This document shows positions 54,524 to 64,000 of a DNA stretch of 64,000 nt, piece after piece (position 1 is the stretch's first letter; the number at the start of each line of letters is the position of its first letter). The DNA comes from Astrothelium macrocarpum (lineage: Eukaryota > Ascomycota > Dothideomycetes > Trypetheliales > Trypetheliaceae), in contig JAGEMR010000017.1 in NCBI GenBank assembly GCA_021030915.1, positions 310,001 to 374,000 of the forward strand, given 5' to 3'. The position numbers were made by a program, and so were the translations under genes. Under the pieces are notes generated by a model, which saw only the letters and a list, made by a program, of their open reading frames with translations, had not been told where the DNA came from and ran no database searches.

Positions 54524-56315
54524 TTGAGTAGCCCAGTATGACTTTGAACTTAGGATCAGACCCAACATGAATTTGTTCTGGACTTCTGTTTGTTCCGGTG
54601 GAAAAATGGCAAGACAGTTGCCATTGGAGTTCTTCGGGTCAAGTGGGTCAGCGCAACGAAGGAGCTGTCTGCCCGCAAGCTCACCCACCTGTGCCACCAT
54701 ATTACATCGACAGTCCAGAGGCAGGGTTGAAGGCGGTGCGCAAGGAGGAGACGCACAGTCTACTTGGCCAATCAGAACACCAGGCTTATGCTACGGTCAA
54801 GTCCTTCCTCTGCGATCGCTTCTTGCACTTCTTCGGGCCAATTTCGTAGGGAGCGTAACGGACCCTGGCATCTTAGGTGTGCTGTGGCAACAGATGAGCG
54901 AAGGTTCTAGCAGAGTGCGAGACTTCCCGCATCAAAGGCTTGGTAAATCGCGCACGGGTGTTGATGGAGGTGAGACGGAAGAGAAACGGCTGGAGAAGGA
55001 AAGGAAAAGAAGAAAGAGCCCGTTAAACCCAAAGCATGCTCCTCGAAGATCAAGTAATATTATAAGGAGAAAGAGAGAAGTGAATTCTGATAAGCGATAT
55101 TATAGTATAGAATAAGTCGGGGACCAAGTCAAAATGCAAGCCAAACTCGAAAGAAGTACGGGGGAAAAGATAAACAAAGCGTACGCATATAAGTGTTGTT
55201 TAGAGAAATCGTGTCTGTAGAGATCTCCTCCAAATATTTGTTCTTGCTCTTTCACCCTTGGGCATTTATTTTAGTGCATTTTTCCTCTGAAATTTTGTCG
55301 CAGAACATTTGCTTTAGGACATACTCTGTTCAAAATCGTAGGACGCCTCCAAGGCATGCTTTGTCCAAGATATCGAAATCCAGGATGTTTTTCGTCCTCG
55401 GATACGTGATCTTAGGATATCGCGTGCCTTGAGACAACTCGCTTTAGAAGCCTGAGTCCTGGAACTGGAGGCCTCCAATCTTTCGCGTAAAGCTGGCACA
55501 AAAAATAAGCAACTCAAGGACACGGAGCCGAAATTGAGTCACGTAAAGAGCGCCTTAGTCAGCAGCCGATGCGGCTAGCTGGATTGGACGGTGGGAGAAG
55601 AGCAAACCCTGCGGCATGTCACCATTGGAATTACGTTGGCCCAAAGGGGTCGCAACCACAGCACAACCCCTCTAATTTCGCTCTCGATCTCTTACTATTA
55701 TCATTTCATCGAATGCATCCGAAGCTACTGTAAAGGCGCTCTCGAACATGAGCATACGAACCCACACAGTGTAGGCTGCATAGTCTTGCTAATTGGGTGT
55801 GAAAGAGTCCACTATGACCAGCGGATTCGTTGCGCTACGAACTCTTTGTGGTTTACAGCCATGTCATCTATGTGGAGATAAACCGTGCGTAATACCACTC
55901 TTGAGTTAAAATAAGCTTTGTGGACCGGAAAGAACACTCATGGCTTGCCTGTGACCCGTGGTTTCGGACATGAGTGGCTGCGATATTGAACGTGTGCGGC
56001 ACCGCAAGATATGCACCGCCTTCAGTCAGTCCGATATCACTGTATTATTTGCAATCCAATCAAAACCTTCAGCTTTCTTACTCTCCGTGTTCTTATAGTG
56101 ATTTAATGCCAAATTGCAGTTTCCCCCCTGTGCCGCACACCTGTTCTTTGAGCTGAGTTCGGTGTCACTTAAATACGTCCACCATGGTACGCTTTTTTCA
56201 TTAATATATTTACGTCCTCTTACTATTACTGGTACACAATCAACAGTGTTAATCTCCGTTCTCTGGAGAACTCGTTTGCTTGCATTCTATTATCTTCCAA
56301 CAACAAAGCAGCAAA
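54524..56315. other. Intergenic 1.8 kb, no gene seen
   Basis: It contains a purine-rich plus strand at 54960-55085 (GAAGAGAAACGG-type). Two overlapping plus-strand frames at 54567-55115 were examined but look random. No relic was recognised. Confidence 0.4.
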
Positions 56316-57488
56316 ATGCTCATCACAACGTACTTAGTACCTCTTCTCAGTCTCTTTTCCTTGCCTGTGCTCTCAACCCCGAACTCAGATACAGCCTCGT
56401 TAGAGGGTCTGGTCGACCGCGATGTCAACCAGCCGGTTCCACTTCCTACTGACAACTTCAAAGTGCACGACCCCGCAGTCCTCTACTTCAGCGGACACTA
56501 CTACGTCTTTGGGGGAAGCGTCATTGGACCTGGGATCCCGTATTTTCAGTCATCAAAAGGCTCGTTAAGTGGGCCTTGGAAGCGTATGGGTCCCGTACTG
56601 CCTCAGGGTAGCAAAATCCACGAACCCAAGGAGAATGCAAAGGACCCCTGGTCCCCAGCTGTCATTGAAAAAGATGGCACCGTCTATGTCTTTTATGCAA
56701 CTACAATCGCTGCTAAGATGAACAGCTCTATTGGTGTAGCAAGCAGCAAGAATCCTGAAGACGCCAATTCTTGGACTGACCACGGAGCTATCTTGTATAC
56801 AGGCGAGGGACCCCAGACCAATGCATGGCCCTTCAATGCCGTTAATGCTATCGATCCTTCCGTCTTGATCGACAGTGCTAATGGCGGTATCCCCATCCTC
56901 CAGTTCGGTTCTTATTACGGTGGCATTGTACAGGTTCCACTTAAGCCGGATATGCTTTCACTTCAGAACCCTAAGCCACCCTCAGATGCTGTCAAGGTGG
57001 CTTATGATCCCGAGCCCGCACACTCTGGCGAGAAGAACGGTGTTCATTGGTTCGTCGGCGAGCACTGTATTGAAGGCTCTGCACTCTGGTATCATGCGCC
57101 TTACTACTACGTTTTTTTTGCACACGGCACCACTCCAAGCTCCCAAAAGGTGGCCGATGTATTTCCCCCGAGCCTCGTGTATGAAATCAGGTATGGTCGT
57201 TCCAAGAATCGACAAGGTCCTTATCATGATCAAAGTGGTAAGGATTTGACTGAAGGTGGTGGAACCCCACTCATTACCAGCCAAGGGCGAGTGTACGGTC
57301 CGGGCGGACCGAGCGTCTTGAAGGCACCGAGTGGGAAGGATCTCATTTACTTCCACTTCAATCCTCGTAATGATCTAGAAGGGAGCGACGCAGAGCTTGG
57401 CTATTTTGTGCTGGATTATGATAAAACCGGGTGGCTACAGCTTGATAAGACACCGTTCTCGCCAGGGAATGATCCTTCAAGTGGATGA
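56316..57488 (+). CDS. GH43 arabinanase-like secreted hydrolase
   Basis: A single exon of 390 residues from the ATG at 56316. Role: GH43 enzymes cut arabinan, arabinoxylan or related pectin side chains outside the cell. Seen: signal peptide MLITTYLVPLLSLFSLPVLS; a five-blade propeller with the catalytic base Asp in VHDPAVLYF, the pKa-modulating Asp in NAIDPSVLI, and the catalytic acid Glu in HCIEGSALW; a YGPGGPSV loop near the C-terminus. Together with the GH62 enzyme at 33 kb it points to arabinose-containing plant polymers. Exact activity (endo-arabinanase or arabinofuranosidase) is not decided by these motifs. Intact. Confidence 0.88.
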   Translation: MLITTYLVPLLSLFSLPVLSTPNSDTASLEGLVDRDVNQPVPLPTDNFKVHDPAVLYFSGHYYVFGGSVIGPGIPYFQSSKGSLSGPWKRMGPVLPQGSKIHEPKENAKDPWSPAVIEKDGTVYVFYATTIAAKMNSSIGVASSKNPEDANSWTDHGAILYTGEGPQTNAWPFNAVNAIDPSVLIDSANGGIPILQFGSYYGGIVQVPLKPDMLSLQNPKPPSDAVKVAYDPEPAHSGEKNGVHWFVGEHCIEGSALWYHAPYYYVFFAHGTTPSSQKVADVFPPSLVYEIRYGRSKNRQGPYHDQSGKDLTEGGGTPLITSQGRVYGPGGPSVLKAPSGKDLIYFHFNPRNDLEGSDAELGYFVLDYDKTGWLQLDKTPFSPGNDPSSG

Positions 57489-58094
57489 GGGAACCATCAT
57501 GACGAATATGTATACCCGTACAGTGCATTCGATCTTAGGATTGAATATTCGTGGTTCCCCAGCTCGTTTAGCCCAGGTGGCTCAGGAGTACTGGGTTGTG
57601 ACAACCATCCAACGCCTATAGCGGGTTTTAAAGCAACAATTAGCCTGACTATTATTGTTATCTATCATTCATGAGCTTAGTCATTTAGTCATTCATCGAA
57701 ACGTCATCTAAACTGTTAGGATGGTGAAATAAAGCATATGAAGAGTGTAGACTGGAATGTAGGAAATTTGCGACGCCATATGTTCTCATTTACCGAGGGT
57801 TTTACTTACCAAAATGGAAGCCCTTTTCATCCATTCAATATAACCTTTTCTAATGATTATGCGCAGGCATTGTTTAAGGCCACTAATAATCCTTGTGACT
57901 TATCTTCATACAGACCTAGGCTTGACATTGCATTGGCTCTTGTCGATCGTAAGATCTGGTGAGGTTGCCTCTGCGGAAATACCGTAAAGACTAAGTTGTT
58001 TAGCAGGTTTTATCTAGTTATACAGTGGTATTCTGGAAAGCTCTTTATTTTATCTTTTTGTCGATTTTGTACCTGTAGTTTTAAAGGATGTTAA
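57489..58094. other. Intergenic, AT-rich, no gene seen
   Basis: About 600 bp; no PKS domain could be recognised here although the ACP relic follows. Confidence 0.4.
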
Positions 58095-58490
58095 CGGCTA
58101 ATTCGGTTAGACCAAGAGAAAGAAGAACTCGAGGCCGCATCAGGCGGAGGCCTTGATGATCCATACGAAGATCCAGGGTGACTCCTTACTGCAGCTCTGA
58201 CAACCGATGAGGCGACAGATATAATTTGTACGACGCTCTCATTGAAGTTGTCGAAGGTACTGGTGATGCGACCGGAAGATATAGATGGCGCAATACCGTT
58301 GCACAAATATGGCATCGATTCCCTTTCTGCGGTGGAGATCAGGAATTGGCTCAATAAGATCATGAAAGCGGATATTACCGTGCTCGAAACCCCGGAAAAT
58401 GCAAATGTCCTCACCCTGGGTTTATCAGTTGTAAACAGCAGTGATCTAATCACTATGGGAAGGGAAGGAATCGGGGGCAGAGGAGTCTAA
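58095..58490 (+). pseudogene. Polyketide synthase relic: C-terminal acyl-carrier-protein domain
   Basis: One frame from 58095 to 58490 with a TGA at 58179-58181. Before the stop it reads like the linker ahead of a fungal PKS carrier domain (DQEKEELEAASGGGLDDPYEDPG). After it comes an ACP core (ATDIICTTLSLKLSKVLVM, PEDIDGAIPLHKYG) with the phosphopantetheine site GIDSLSAVEIRNW. The downstream end (to 58490) looks like a natural PKS C-terminus. No ketosynthase, acyltransferase or reductase sequence remains upstream. This is a fragment of a reducing-type PKS, not a working gene; the Ser itself is intact. Confidence 0.75.
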
Positions 58491-59103
58491 CTGAAGTTCA
58501 AGCCCGGGATCAATCACGCAAAACAGAGGTAGCTCTCAAGCCTCTCAAGATGGCGCCGTCGTCGCAAGTCAACTACGAATCCAGGTGGGAATGATGCGGA
58601 CAGCGATTCTGAGTCTCACCGTAAAAGCTGTTCAGATCAGCTCAGGTGTACCTCAGGCCAGCACGGAGTTGAAATAAGAACCCCAAATGTCGGGTTCCGA
58701 GGGTAACTTAGCTAAGCATCCACGTGACACACACACACACACACATACAAAATTCAACTTCGGCTTTCCAAATAGACAATTTCGAAGCCGAGATTACTAT
58801 TTTCGTAGCGTCATGAGATAAAATAAGCCATAGACAGGTTCGATGTTGATCCATGTTTATACAGGAGAGCTCAGACGCAACGGACCGCTAAGCACGTTTT
58901 TATTCTTACGTGCAGACCCATATGCAGACGTGTACGATAAGTCGACTGTCTTGAGCTGTAAATTCAATGTTGAAGAGTGCCGAAAATGTCGTCCCAACGA
59001 TTTTTCAGTACGGATGTTGAAACTTGAAAAGCCGTCCCAGAACAAGCATACTTTTGTTGACAAATTTTTTGGGATTGACTTCTCGCCATATGAATTGTGT
59101 GTT
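58491..59103. other. Intergenic with (AC)n microsatellite
   Basis: About 600 bp. No gene is seen besides the microsatellite at 58727-58744. Confidence 0.45.
58727..58744. repeat. (AC)n microsatellite
   Basis: Nine AC units in a row. Confidence 0.95.
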
Positions 59104-60426
59104 TTACGTCTTGCCCATCTTTTCCTCGATTTTCTCCACCTCACCATCACATAATGTATTCTGACTTTCTTGAGTACTCCTTCTCTTCAACTTGATTTCC
59201 TTAGCGTGCTCTTGTACAATCTCTCTTACCTTTGCCTGACCACCAGCTATCCTCTCAACCGGCGTGGATTCTAACTTCGCCATGATGACCCCACCGTGTT
59301 CGCTCTTGAGCACCACGCGATTCCCATTGACGAGTTCCCTCGCCAAACCCTCTTCTATTCGGCCTCTGCCACTGGAGCCACGAAGGCGCATGATATGCAT
59401 TGTTACAATCGCGTACATCTGATACGATAGCCAGATGATCTGGATCGTTTCACTGACCCAGAGCATGCTTAGCAAACCGATGGGAAAGTAAAAGACGAAT
59501 GCGACAACCAGTCCCATCCCGCCGATTTCTCGGAGGCGGTCGCGATAGTTTTCTCGCAGTGGATGTCCCCAGTGCTTGAAGAATTGCCGGACTACGGGTT
59601 CTGGTCCTTCAATAACCGGGAAACCATGGTCGTAGTCAGAGATCTCAAATACAACGGTTGATTTTAGTGGCGAATCTTCTTTCTCCTCGGTAGGATCAAA
59701 TTTAGCTTCGCTTGGATGCTTGGGTCCTCGGCGCACGCTCAGGAAGATGGAAGCAATCTTCAACACCAGAGGGAGGCAGAAATAGGCCGCAAACCAGTAC
59801 GACTGCTCCTTCCAGCCTATGATGACTGCTACAATCAAGGCCGATATCTCACTCGCAAAGACTGCCAGGATCGTTTTGACCTCTGCTTTGTCTTCACAAA
59901 AGACTCTCACCTTCTCGTAATCCTTGTCGCTTACAGGTTGCCAGAGCTGCAAATGTCGCACAACTTGCGATGTTCTTCTTATCAAACGCGCAGCATCGCC
60001 TTTTGCCTCCGCATCCGCGTTGACCGGCGGTAGTGCTTGTGCTCGCTGTAGATATCGACAATGTTGCAGGACCGTTGCCCACAAGCCATTCCGAACTTCC
60101 CGATCTCTATCCGGCCCTTCATATTGATGCAGTGTATATGAAAGTCGTGTATCAGCGTAGAAAGCAGTACCAAGCATGTGCCCTTGCATGGCTCCCTCGT
60201 AGAGGCCCTTACTACGGAATTTATCGAGCGTTGTCAGCGCCGCTTTGTGGATTGGCCCACCCATTGGCATGAAGAACGCCATTTCAAGGACGTTGCGAAT
60301 CGACATGACATTATAGAATCGCTCAGGCCAGAGGAGTCGCTCGAAGAGGGATTTCTCTGCGACTTCAGAGCCAACGTAACCGATAATGGAGCCTAACGCT
60401 CCAGCAATTGGACTTGTATCGGCCAT
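59104..60426 (-). CDS. Hypothetical membrane protein
   Basis: From the ATG at 60426 a single exon of 440 residues; the frame is open further upstream to 60840 but that part has leader-like composition and several ATGs without conservation signs. Seen: an N-terminal soluble part (GALGSIIGYVGSEVAEKSLFERLLWPERFYNVMSI as a helix-rich start), membrane segments at about 190-207, 211-230 and 318-340 plus one near 345-365, and a basic/acidic C-terminal tail (KLKRRSTQESQ). Several Arg/Asp-rich loops. I do not recognise the family. Divergent from the HET gene. Confidence 0.6.
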   Translation of the reverse strand: MADTSPIAGALGSIIGYVGSEVAEKSLFERLLWPERFYNVMSIRNVLEMAFFMPMGGPIHKAALTTLDKFRSKGLYEGAMQGHMLGTAFYADTRLSYTLHQYEGPDRDREVRNGLWATVLQHCRYLQRAQALPPVNADAEAKGDAARLIRRTSQVVRHLQLWQPVSDKDYEKVRVFCEDKAEVKTILAVFASEISALIVAVIIGWKEQSYWFAAYFCLPLVLKIASIFLSVRRGPKHPSEAKFDPTEEKEDSPLKSTVVFEISDYDHGFPVIEGPEPVVRQFFKHWGHPLRENYRDRLREIGGMGLVVAFVFYFPIGLLSMLWVSETIQIIWLSYQMYAIVTMHIMRLRGSSGRGRIEEGLARELVNGNRVVLKSEHGGVIMAKLESTPVERIAGGQAKVREIVQEHAKEIKLKRRSTQESQNTLCDGEVEKIEEKMGKT

Positions 60427-61079
60427 CTTAGGAAAGGTATAGGAAGAACGATGTGGGAGAAAAGGAGGGGATGGGAAAATAAATTGTTGCAACATGATGG
60501 TAGGACGAGATTGAATGGTATTATGGCTTAGCGTGTATGCTGCAGCTACTCCACTTTCCTTGCTGGCCTCTCTTCTTCGTGCGTCTGAGCGGGACGAGAA
60601 CTTATAAATCCGAGAGTGCCGCAGTAGGTTTTGCTTTACATTCACGATGGCAGTGCTGCCTAGATTCCTGGTACACATTAGCTTGATTGCGGGATTTAGA
60701 GTTGCCTTGCTGGTGAGTGGTGAGATTGAGGTCAGCCTTGTGCGGGGCGTTGACTGCGCCCAACCGTCTCCATGCAGGGAATCACCGAATAGGTGCGGCA
60801 GTGCAAGCGTGTTGTGGACCAGCAGGGTAGATGTCATCAAATGTTGTTCGAGGATGATCTGAATGGTGGTGGAGCTAAAGCTATCTTATTGCGCAATTAT
60901 GGAAAAGCTGGGGGCATAGAACAGCCTTACCCATCGGGCCTTCGGAGCTCTCCATAAAGGGGCAACCATAACGTATAATTCCATGAGGCAGAACTCCAGA
61001 AGCGCCTCAGGCCAATTGCCAATATAACTATATCTGATGCGGTGACCCGGTTCATGCTCTCCGGAGCTCCACCAAGCTG
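60427..61079. other. Divergent intergenic between membrane-protein gene and HET gene
   Basis: 653 bp. It should hold both promoters; no gene is convincing. Confidence 0.4.
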
Positions 61080-63878
61080 ATGCCTGGAATCGGTCAATTG
61101 ATGGCGAGCAAGAGTCATACAGCGAAGATGACCGAGACTAGTTTCTCTATTGATTGCACTGCTCCTCACCGTATGCTCGGCGCAGTCGATATGAAAGATT
61201 CCTCTTCGTTTCCCAATTCTAAGCCACATCCTTCAATCAATGAGCACACACGGGATCATATTCTTGCGTCACTACTCAAGGAAAAACAGCTGAGATCAGA
61301 TGTAACTACACTGAAGAATTACGCCACCGAACTCCGCTTGGGCGATCTGGCTCAATCGTCAGTCGAGCAGCCTCTGAAATGGGAAATCGGTCACGACTCT
61401 GTCTCCAATTTGAAGTTTCCAGCCAGGCGGAGGCATTCTGGACAGTTCGAATGGATTGGAAAAGAGAGTGAAGCCTTGCCAAGATATCTTTGGGATAGTC
61501 GAACCAAGGCGACCATACCTGCGACGGGAGAAATGCTCCGAGAAGGCTATATAGCTGTATCTTGGACGTGGGGACGGTACCAGAAGACAGATGGCGACCA
61601 GGGATCGACAAGAATATCAAAAGGGACGCCTTGGGAGGTTCCTGTTGTATTGCCTGATGCTAAGCATGAGGGTTTCCATGAGGTTTTCCCTTGGAGACAC
61701 GACGACCTGGTCCACGATTTGAAAGTTTGCCTGACTTCGATACGGAAGTATCGTTACTTTTGGGTAGACATCTTCTGCATCAACCAGCAAGAAGAAAGCG
61801 AGAAACAGGAGGAAATTAGAAAGCAAGCGAATATTTTTGGAAATGCGAAAGGCGTTATAGCATACCTATGGACCTTAGACAAGCCTGAATCGCTCGTGGA
61901 TCCAATTTTAGGCCTTGGTGAGCTTCTATCCTGGACGTTGGTATTTGGCAATGGCAGAGACCGCCGAGATCGATTGGAAAAAATGGACGCAACAAGAAAA
62001 CGCCCATGCTTCCTGGATAGTTTTGACGTGCTTAGAGATGAGCGCTGGTTCACTTCTCTCTGGGCTCTTCAGGAGATCGTCTTGGCTCCTGCTGGAGTTT
62101 GGATGACAAGGCATGGAGAGTTCTGCCACCTGAACCGTCGTGCCTTAACTACAAGGATGATGGCAATCATTATGCGATTGCTTTCATGGGCGGCCAAGCG
62201 GCGAGAACAGGTATGGCTTGATGCATACGAAAGTTACACGAACTCACAAGGATGGACTAAGGAAGACTTCGGGAGATTTCTTGCAAACTACAGATCCCGG
62301 GAAAATAAGACAAAGGAAGAACTTAGTCAAGAAGTCCAAAGTCGATGCGAGACTGACAAAGCACGTTACTTGTCTGTGCCAATGTCGCGGTCTTCGAGCT
62401 CTTCGTCTAACAGGAGCAGCTCATCCACCAGGTCCGTCATGTCGCGGTCGTTTCTGAGACGAAGGTCGATTAGTCCGGTTGATGATTCGGGTGACCAAGG
62501 TATCGTAGTTGACATCGACAACGATAAAGTGCGAGAAGACCCGCCGTGGCTCATTACTCGATATAATGATGAGGCTTTGCTTAGAACTGAGATTTCAAAG
62601 TGGAAAACGTGGGCGTTTGGCCGTGCTTGCATAGATGTAGCGGTTACAGCAACACGAGCTGGAATTCTGGTAGCAGGTAGGAACCGTAGTGTCGTGCAGG
62701 GAAACGCTAGGGAAGCAGCTCTGCTTGCTGCATTGAAGGTGCCACTCAATGATAGGTTCCTGTCACCTGCCACAGAATATGATAGTCCGCACTTATCGCC
62801 CTTCCTGATCAACATCATCTTGGAAGTCGAGGGATCGAAGTTCTTCAACGTTGGGCACGGAAATTCAAGACAGTGCGTCCCTAAGTCGCACCGAAATGAC
62901 TTTGACGATCCTGAGTGGGAAGAGCCAGACATACAAGTTGACTACATGCTGCTTGAGGAGGGAAACATGGGCACGATGATTACAAGGAGGCGTGATTTTC
63001 CAGAGACGTGGTACAAGTATGAGCAGAGAGGGCTCAAAAAGTTTACCCATATGCTCCCCGATGATCCATCGCTGCTCTCCGACATGTTCCCAGATACCGC
63101 ATCGACGATATCTCCACATGTATTGCCGTTCGCTTGGGAAGAAATATATTCGTGGCAAGAAAGCAAGGCTTGGCACATGGATGCGGGGGCTCTCCACGTT
63201 TCCGAAGGAGCATTGATCCAGCGACCGCCACCGCATCGCCAGGACAGTCGATTTTCGACTTGGATTAGGCCAAATGGAAGCGAAGACGAACCATACGAAA
63301 TTCGATCTTTGAGCGACCTCAATCTTGTGTGCCAGACCCAATCTCGCCTGTTAGCATTGTTGACTGGGCACATCTCAGATATCCCGAATTTTTTGTTCTT
63401 ACCGCTCGGGATCCGGAATAATTGTTGTGCTGCGCAAGAAGCCTGGGACTGTCATTCGGGTGCTTTGATTAGCGAGCCGTGTATCATCGGTGTAGTCCTT
63501 GTTTCAAAATCTAAAAAGCCCTCAGAATCGATGACGGTTTGGCATAAATTTGGAACATACACTACGGATGGACCAGGTTCTGAAAGCCTTCATTGGGATA
63601 ATGGTGAGGTTTTCCAAAAGCTGGAGTGGAAGGACGGGATCCTCGTATCAGCGTTTCAAGAGCACTCATCGCTCAAGTCGGAGCAATACTCCAAAATTCA
63701 TTGTCAAGAAACTCAGCAACAGCTCAGTGAACTTTCCGCAAACTTTAGCCGGAGATCGACAGATGAGCTAGAGTACGATATTATTCACCATTATGATGTC
63801 TTAGAACTCGAGGCAATCTCGCGCGTTGAAAGCCCAGCGTCACTCCCGCTGAGGCGCAATCTGAGGAGACCGTCATGA
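61080..63878 (+). CDS. HET-domain protein (heterokaryon-incompatibility type)
   Basis: A single exon of 932 residues. Role: HET domains act in non-self recognition and trigger programmed cell death on fusion of unlike strains; most fungal paralogues have no known partner. Seen: HET motifs YIAVSWTWG (157-165), YFWVDIFCINQQ (226-237) and WFTSLWALQE (about 323-332), in that order; a Ser-rich disordered linker near 438-465 (SRSSSSSSNRSSSS); then a long C-terminal region without a recognisable NACHT, WD or ankyrin part. Two further in-frame ATGs (residues 8 and 17) could be the start. The gene is intact, unlike several other accessory genes here. Confidence 0.88.
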   Translation: MPGIGQLMASKSHTAKMTETSFSIDCTAPHRMLGAVDMKDSSSFPNSKPHPSINEHTRDHILASLLKEKQLRSDVTTLKNYATELRLGDLAQSSVEQPLKWEIGHDSVSNLKFPARRRHSGQFEWIGKESEALPRYLWDSRTKATIPATGEMLREGYIAVSWTWGRYQKTDGDQGSTRISKGTPWEVPVVLPDAKHEGFHEVFPWRHDDLVHDLKVCLTSIRKYRYFWVDIFCINQQEESEKQEEIRKQANIFGNAKGVIAYLWTLDKPESLVDPILGLGELLSWTLVFGNGRDRRDRLEKMDATRKRPCFLDSFDVLRDERWFTSLWALQEIVLAPAGVWMTRHGEFCHLNRRALTTRMMAIIMRLLSWAAKRREQVWLDAYESYTNSQGWTKEDFGRFLANYRSRENKTKEELSQEVQSRCETDKARYLSVPMSRSSSSSSNRSSSSTRSVMSRSFLRRRSISPVDDSGDQGIVVDIDNDKVREDPPWLITRYNDEALLRTEISKWKTWAFGRACIDVAVTATRAGILVAGRNRSVVQGNAREAALLAALKVPLNDRFLSPATEYDSPHLSPFLINIILEVEGSKFFNVGHGNSRQCVPKSHRNDFDDPEWEEPDIQVDYMLLEEGNMGTMITRRRDFPETWYKYEQRGLKKFTHMLPDDPSLLSDMFPDTASTISPHVLPFAWEEIYSWQESKAWHMDAGALHVSEGALIQRPPPHRQDSRFSTWIRPNGSEDEPYEIRSLSDLNLVCQTQSRLLALLTGHISDIPNFLFLPLGIRNNCCAAQEAWDCHSGALISEPCIIGVVLVSKSKKPSESMTVWHKFGTYTTDGPGSESLHWDNGEVFQKLEWKDGILVSAFQEHSSLKSEQYSKIHCQETQQQLSELSANFSRRSTDELEYDIIHHYDVLELEAISRVESPASLPLRRNLRRPS

Positions 63879-64000
63879 TACTCCTAACGCGGTTCGCATG
63901 CCATGTCCATGGCATTGACCTTGAAGCTGGAGAAACAGGGATTGGATTTAAAGGTTAGCACTAGGTTCACTTTTCCAACTTGCTTGACTTCGACCAGCAC
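63879..64000. other. 3' flank at window end
   Basis: Nothing recognisable in the last 122 bp. Confidence 0.4.

Noticed and set aside
54567..55115. Long plus-strand frame near the kinase relic
   Set aside because: Overlapping frames of random composition; the end is a simple purine-rich tract.

Overview
The window is a piece of nuclear DNA from a filamentous ascomycete (Pezizomycotina). The evidence is intron-containing genes with short GT-AG introns of mostly 49-75 bp, and fungal families such as class IV chitin synthase, Skt5, Cft1, Vta1, Atg14, fungal LMBD1, HET, SRPK-like kinase, DUF6594, GH62 and GH43. There are no bacterial operons, rRNA genes, convincing tRNAs or CRISPR arrays. I cannot place the species.

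Layout. From 1 to 25.5 kb lies mostly a core block: the N-terminal part of a class IV chitin synthase (cut by the window edge), head-to-head with the chitin synthase activator Skt5; a secreted or anchored TAP-like alpha/beta hydrolase; a dynamin-like GTPase with one frameshift; a single-CGHC protein disulfide isomerase divergent from the ESCRT factor Vta1; an LMBD1-type lysosomal cobalamin transporter divergent from the polyadenylation factor Cft1; and a small coiled-coil protein. From 26 to 34 kb lie a multi-span membrane protein, a cysteine-containing small secreted protein, a truncated secreted ADP-ribosyltransferase-like relic, a small gene broken by an in-frame stop, a diverged 185-bp tandem repeat and a GH62 arabinofuranosidase. 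Atg14 (35.2-36.7 kb) is the one clear housekeeping gene in the middle. From 37 to 64 kb the DNA is accessory: another membrane protein, a TPR-CHAT protease gene broken twice, a cation/proton exchanger-like gene with an in-frame stop, a decayed DUF6594 gene, an intact O-methyltransferase, an intact MFS transporter, a frameshifted SRPK-like kinase, a GH43 enzyme, a polyketide synthase ACP relic, a membrane protein and a 932-residue HET protein.

How it fits together. The chitin synthase and its Skt5 activator share a 2.1-kb intergenic region, so the catalytic and activating parts of one cell-wall system may be co-regulated. The methyltransferase, MFS transporter and PKS relic look like what is left of a secondary-metabolite cluster. 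The two arabinan/arabinoxylan-acting hydrolases and the small secreted protein suggest contact with plant material. At least six accessory genes carry stops or 1-nt frameshifts, while Cft1, Vta1, Atg14, Skt5, PDI and the chitin synthase are clean. That contrast argues for real gene decay rather than poor sequence. The visible stops and one diverged repeat pair fit C-to-T/G-to-A change of the RIP type, but this was judged by eye only.

Exon boundaries below were worked out by hand from splice signals, reading frame and family similarity remembered from known proteins; no database search was run.
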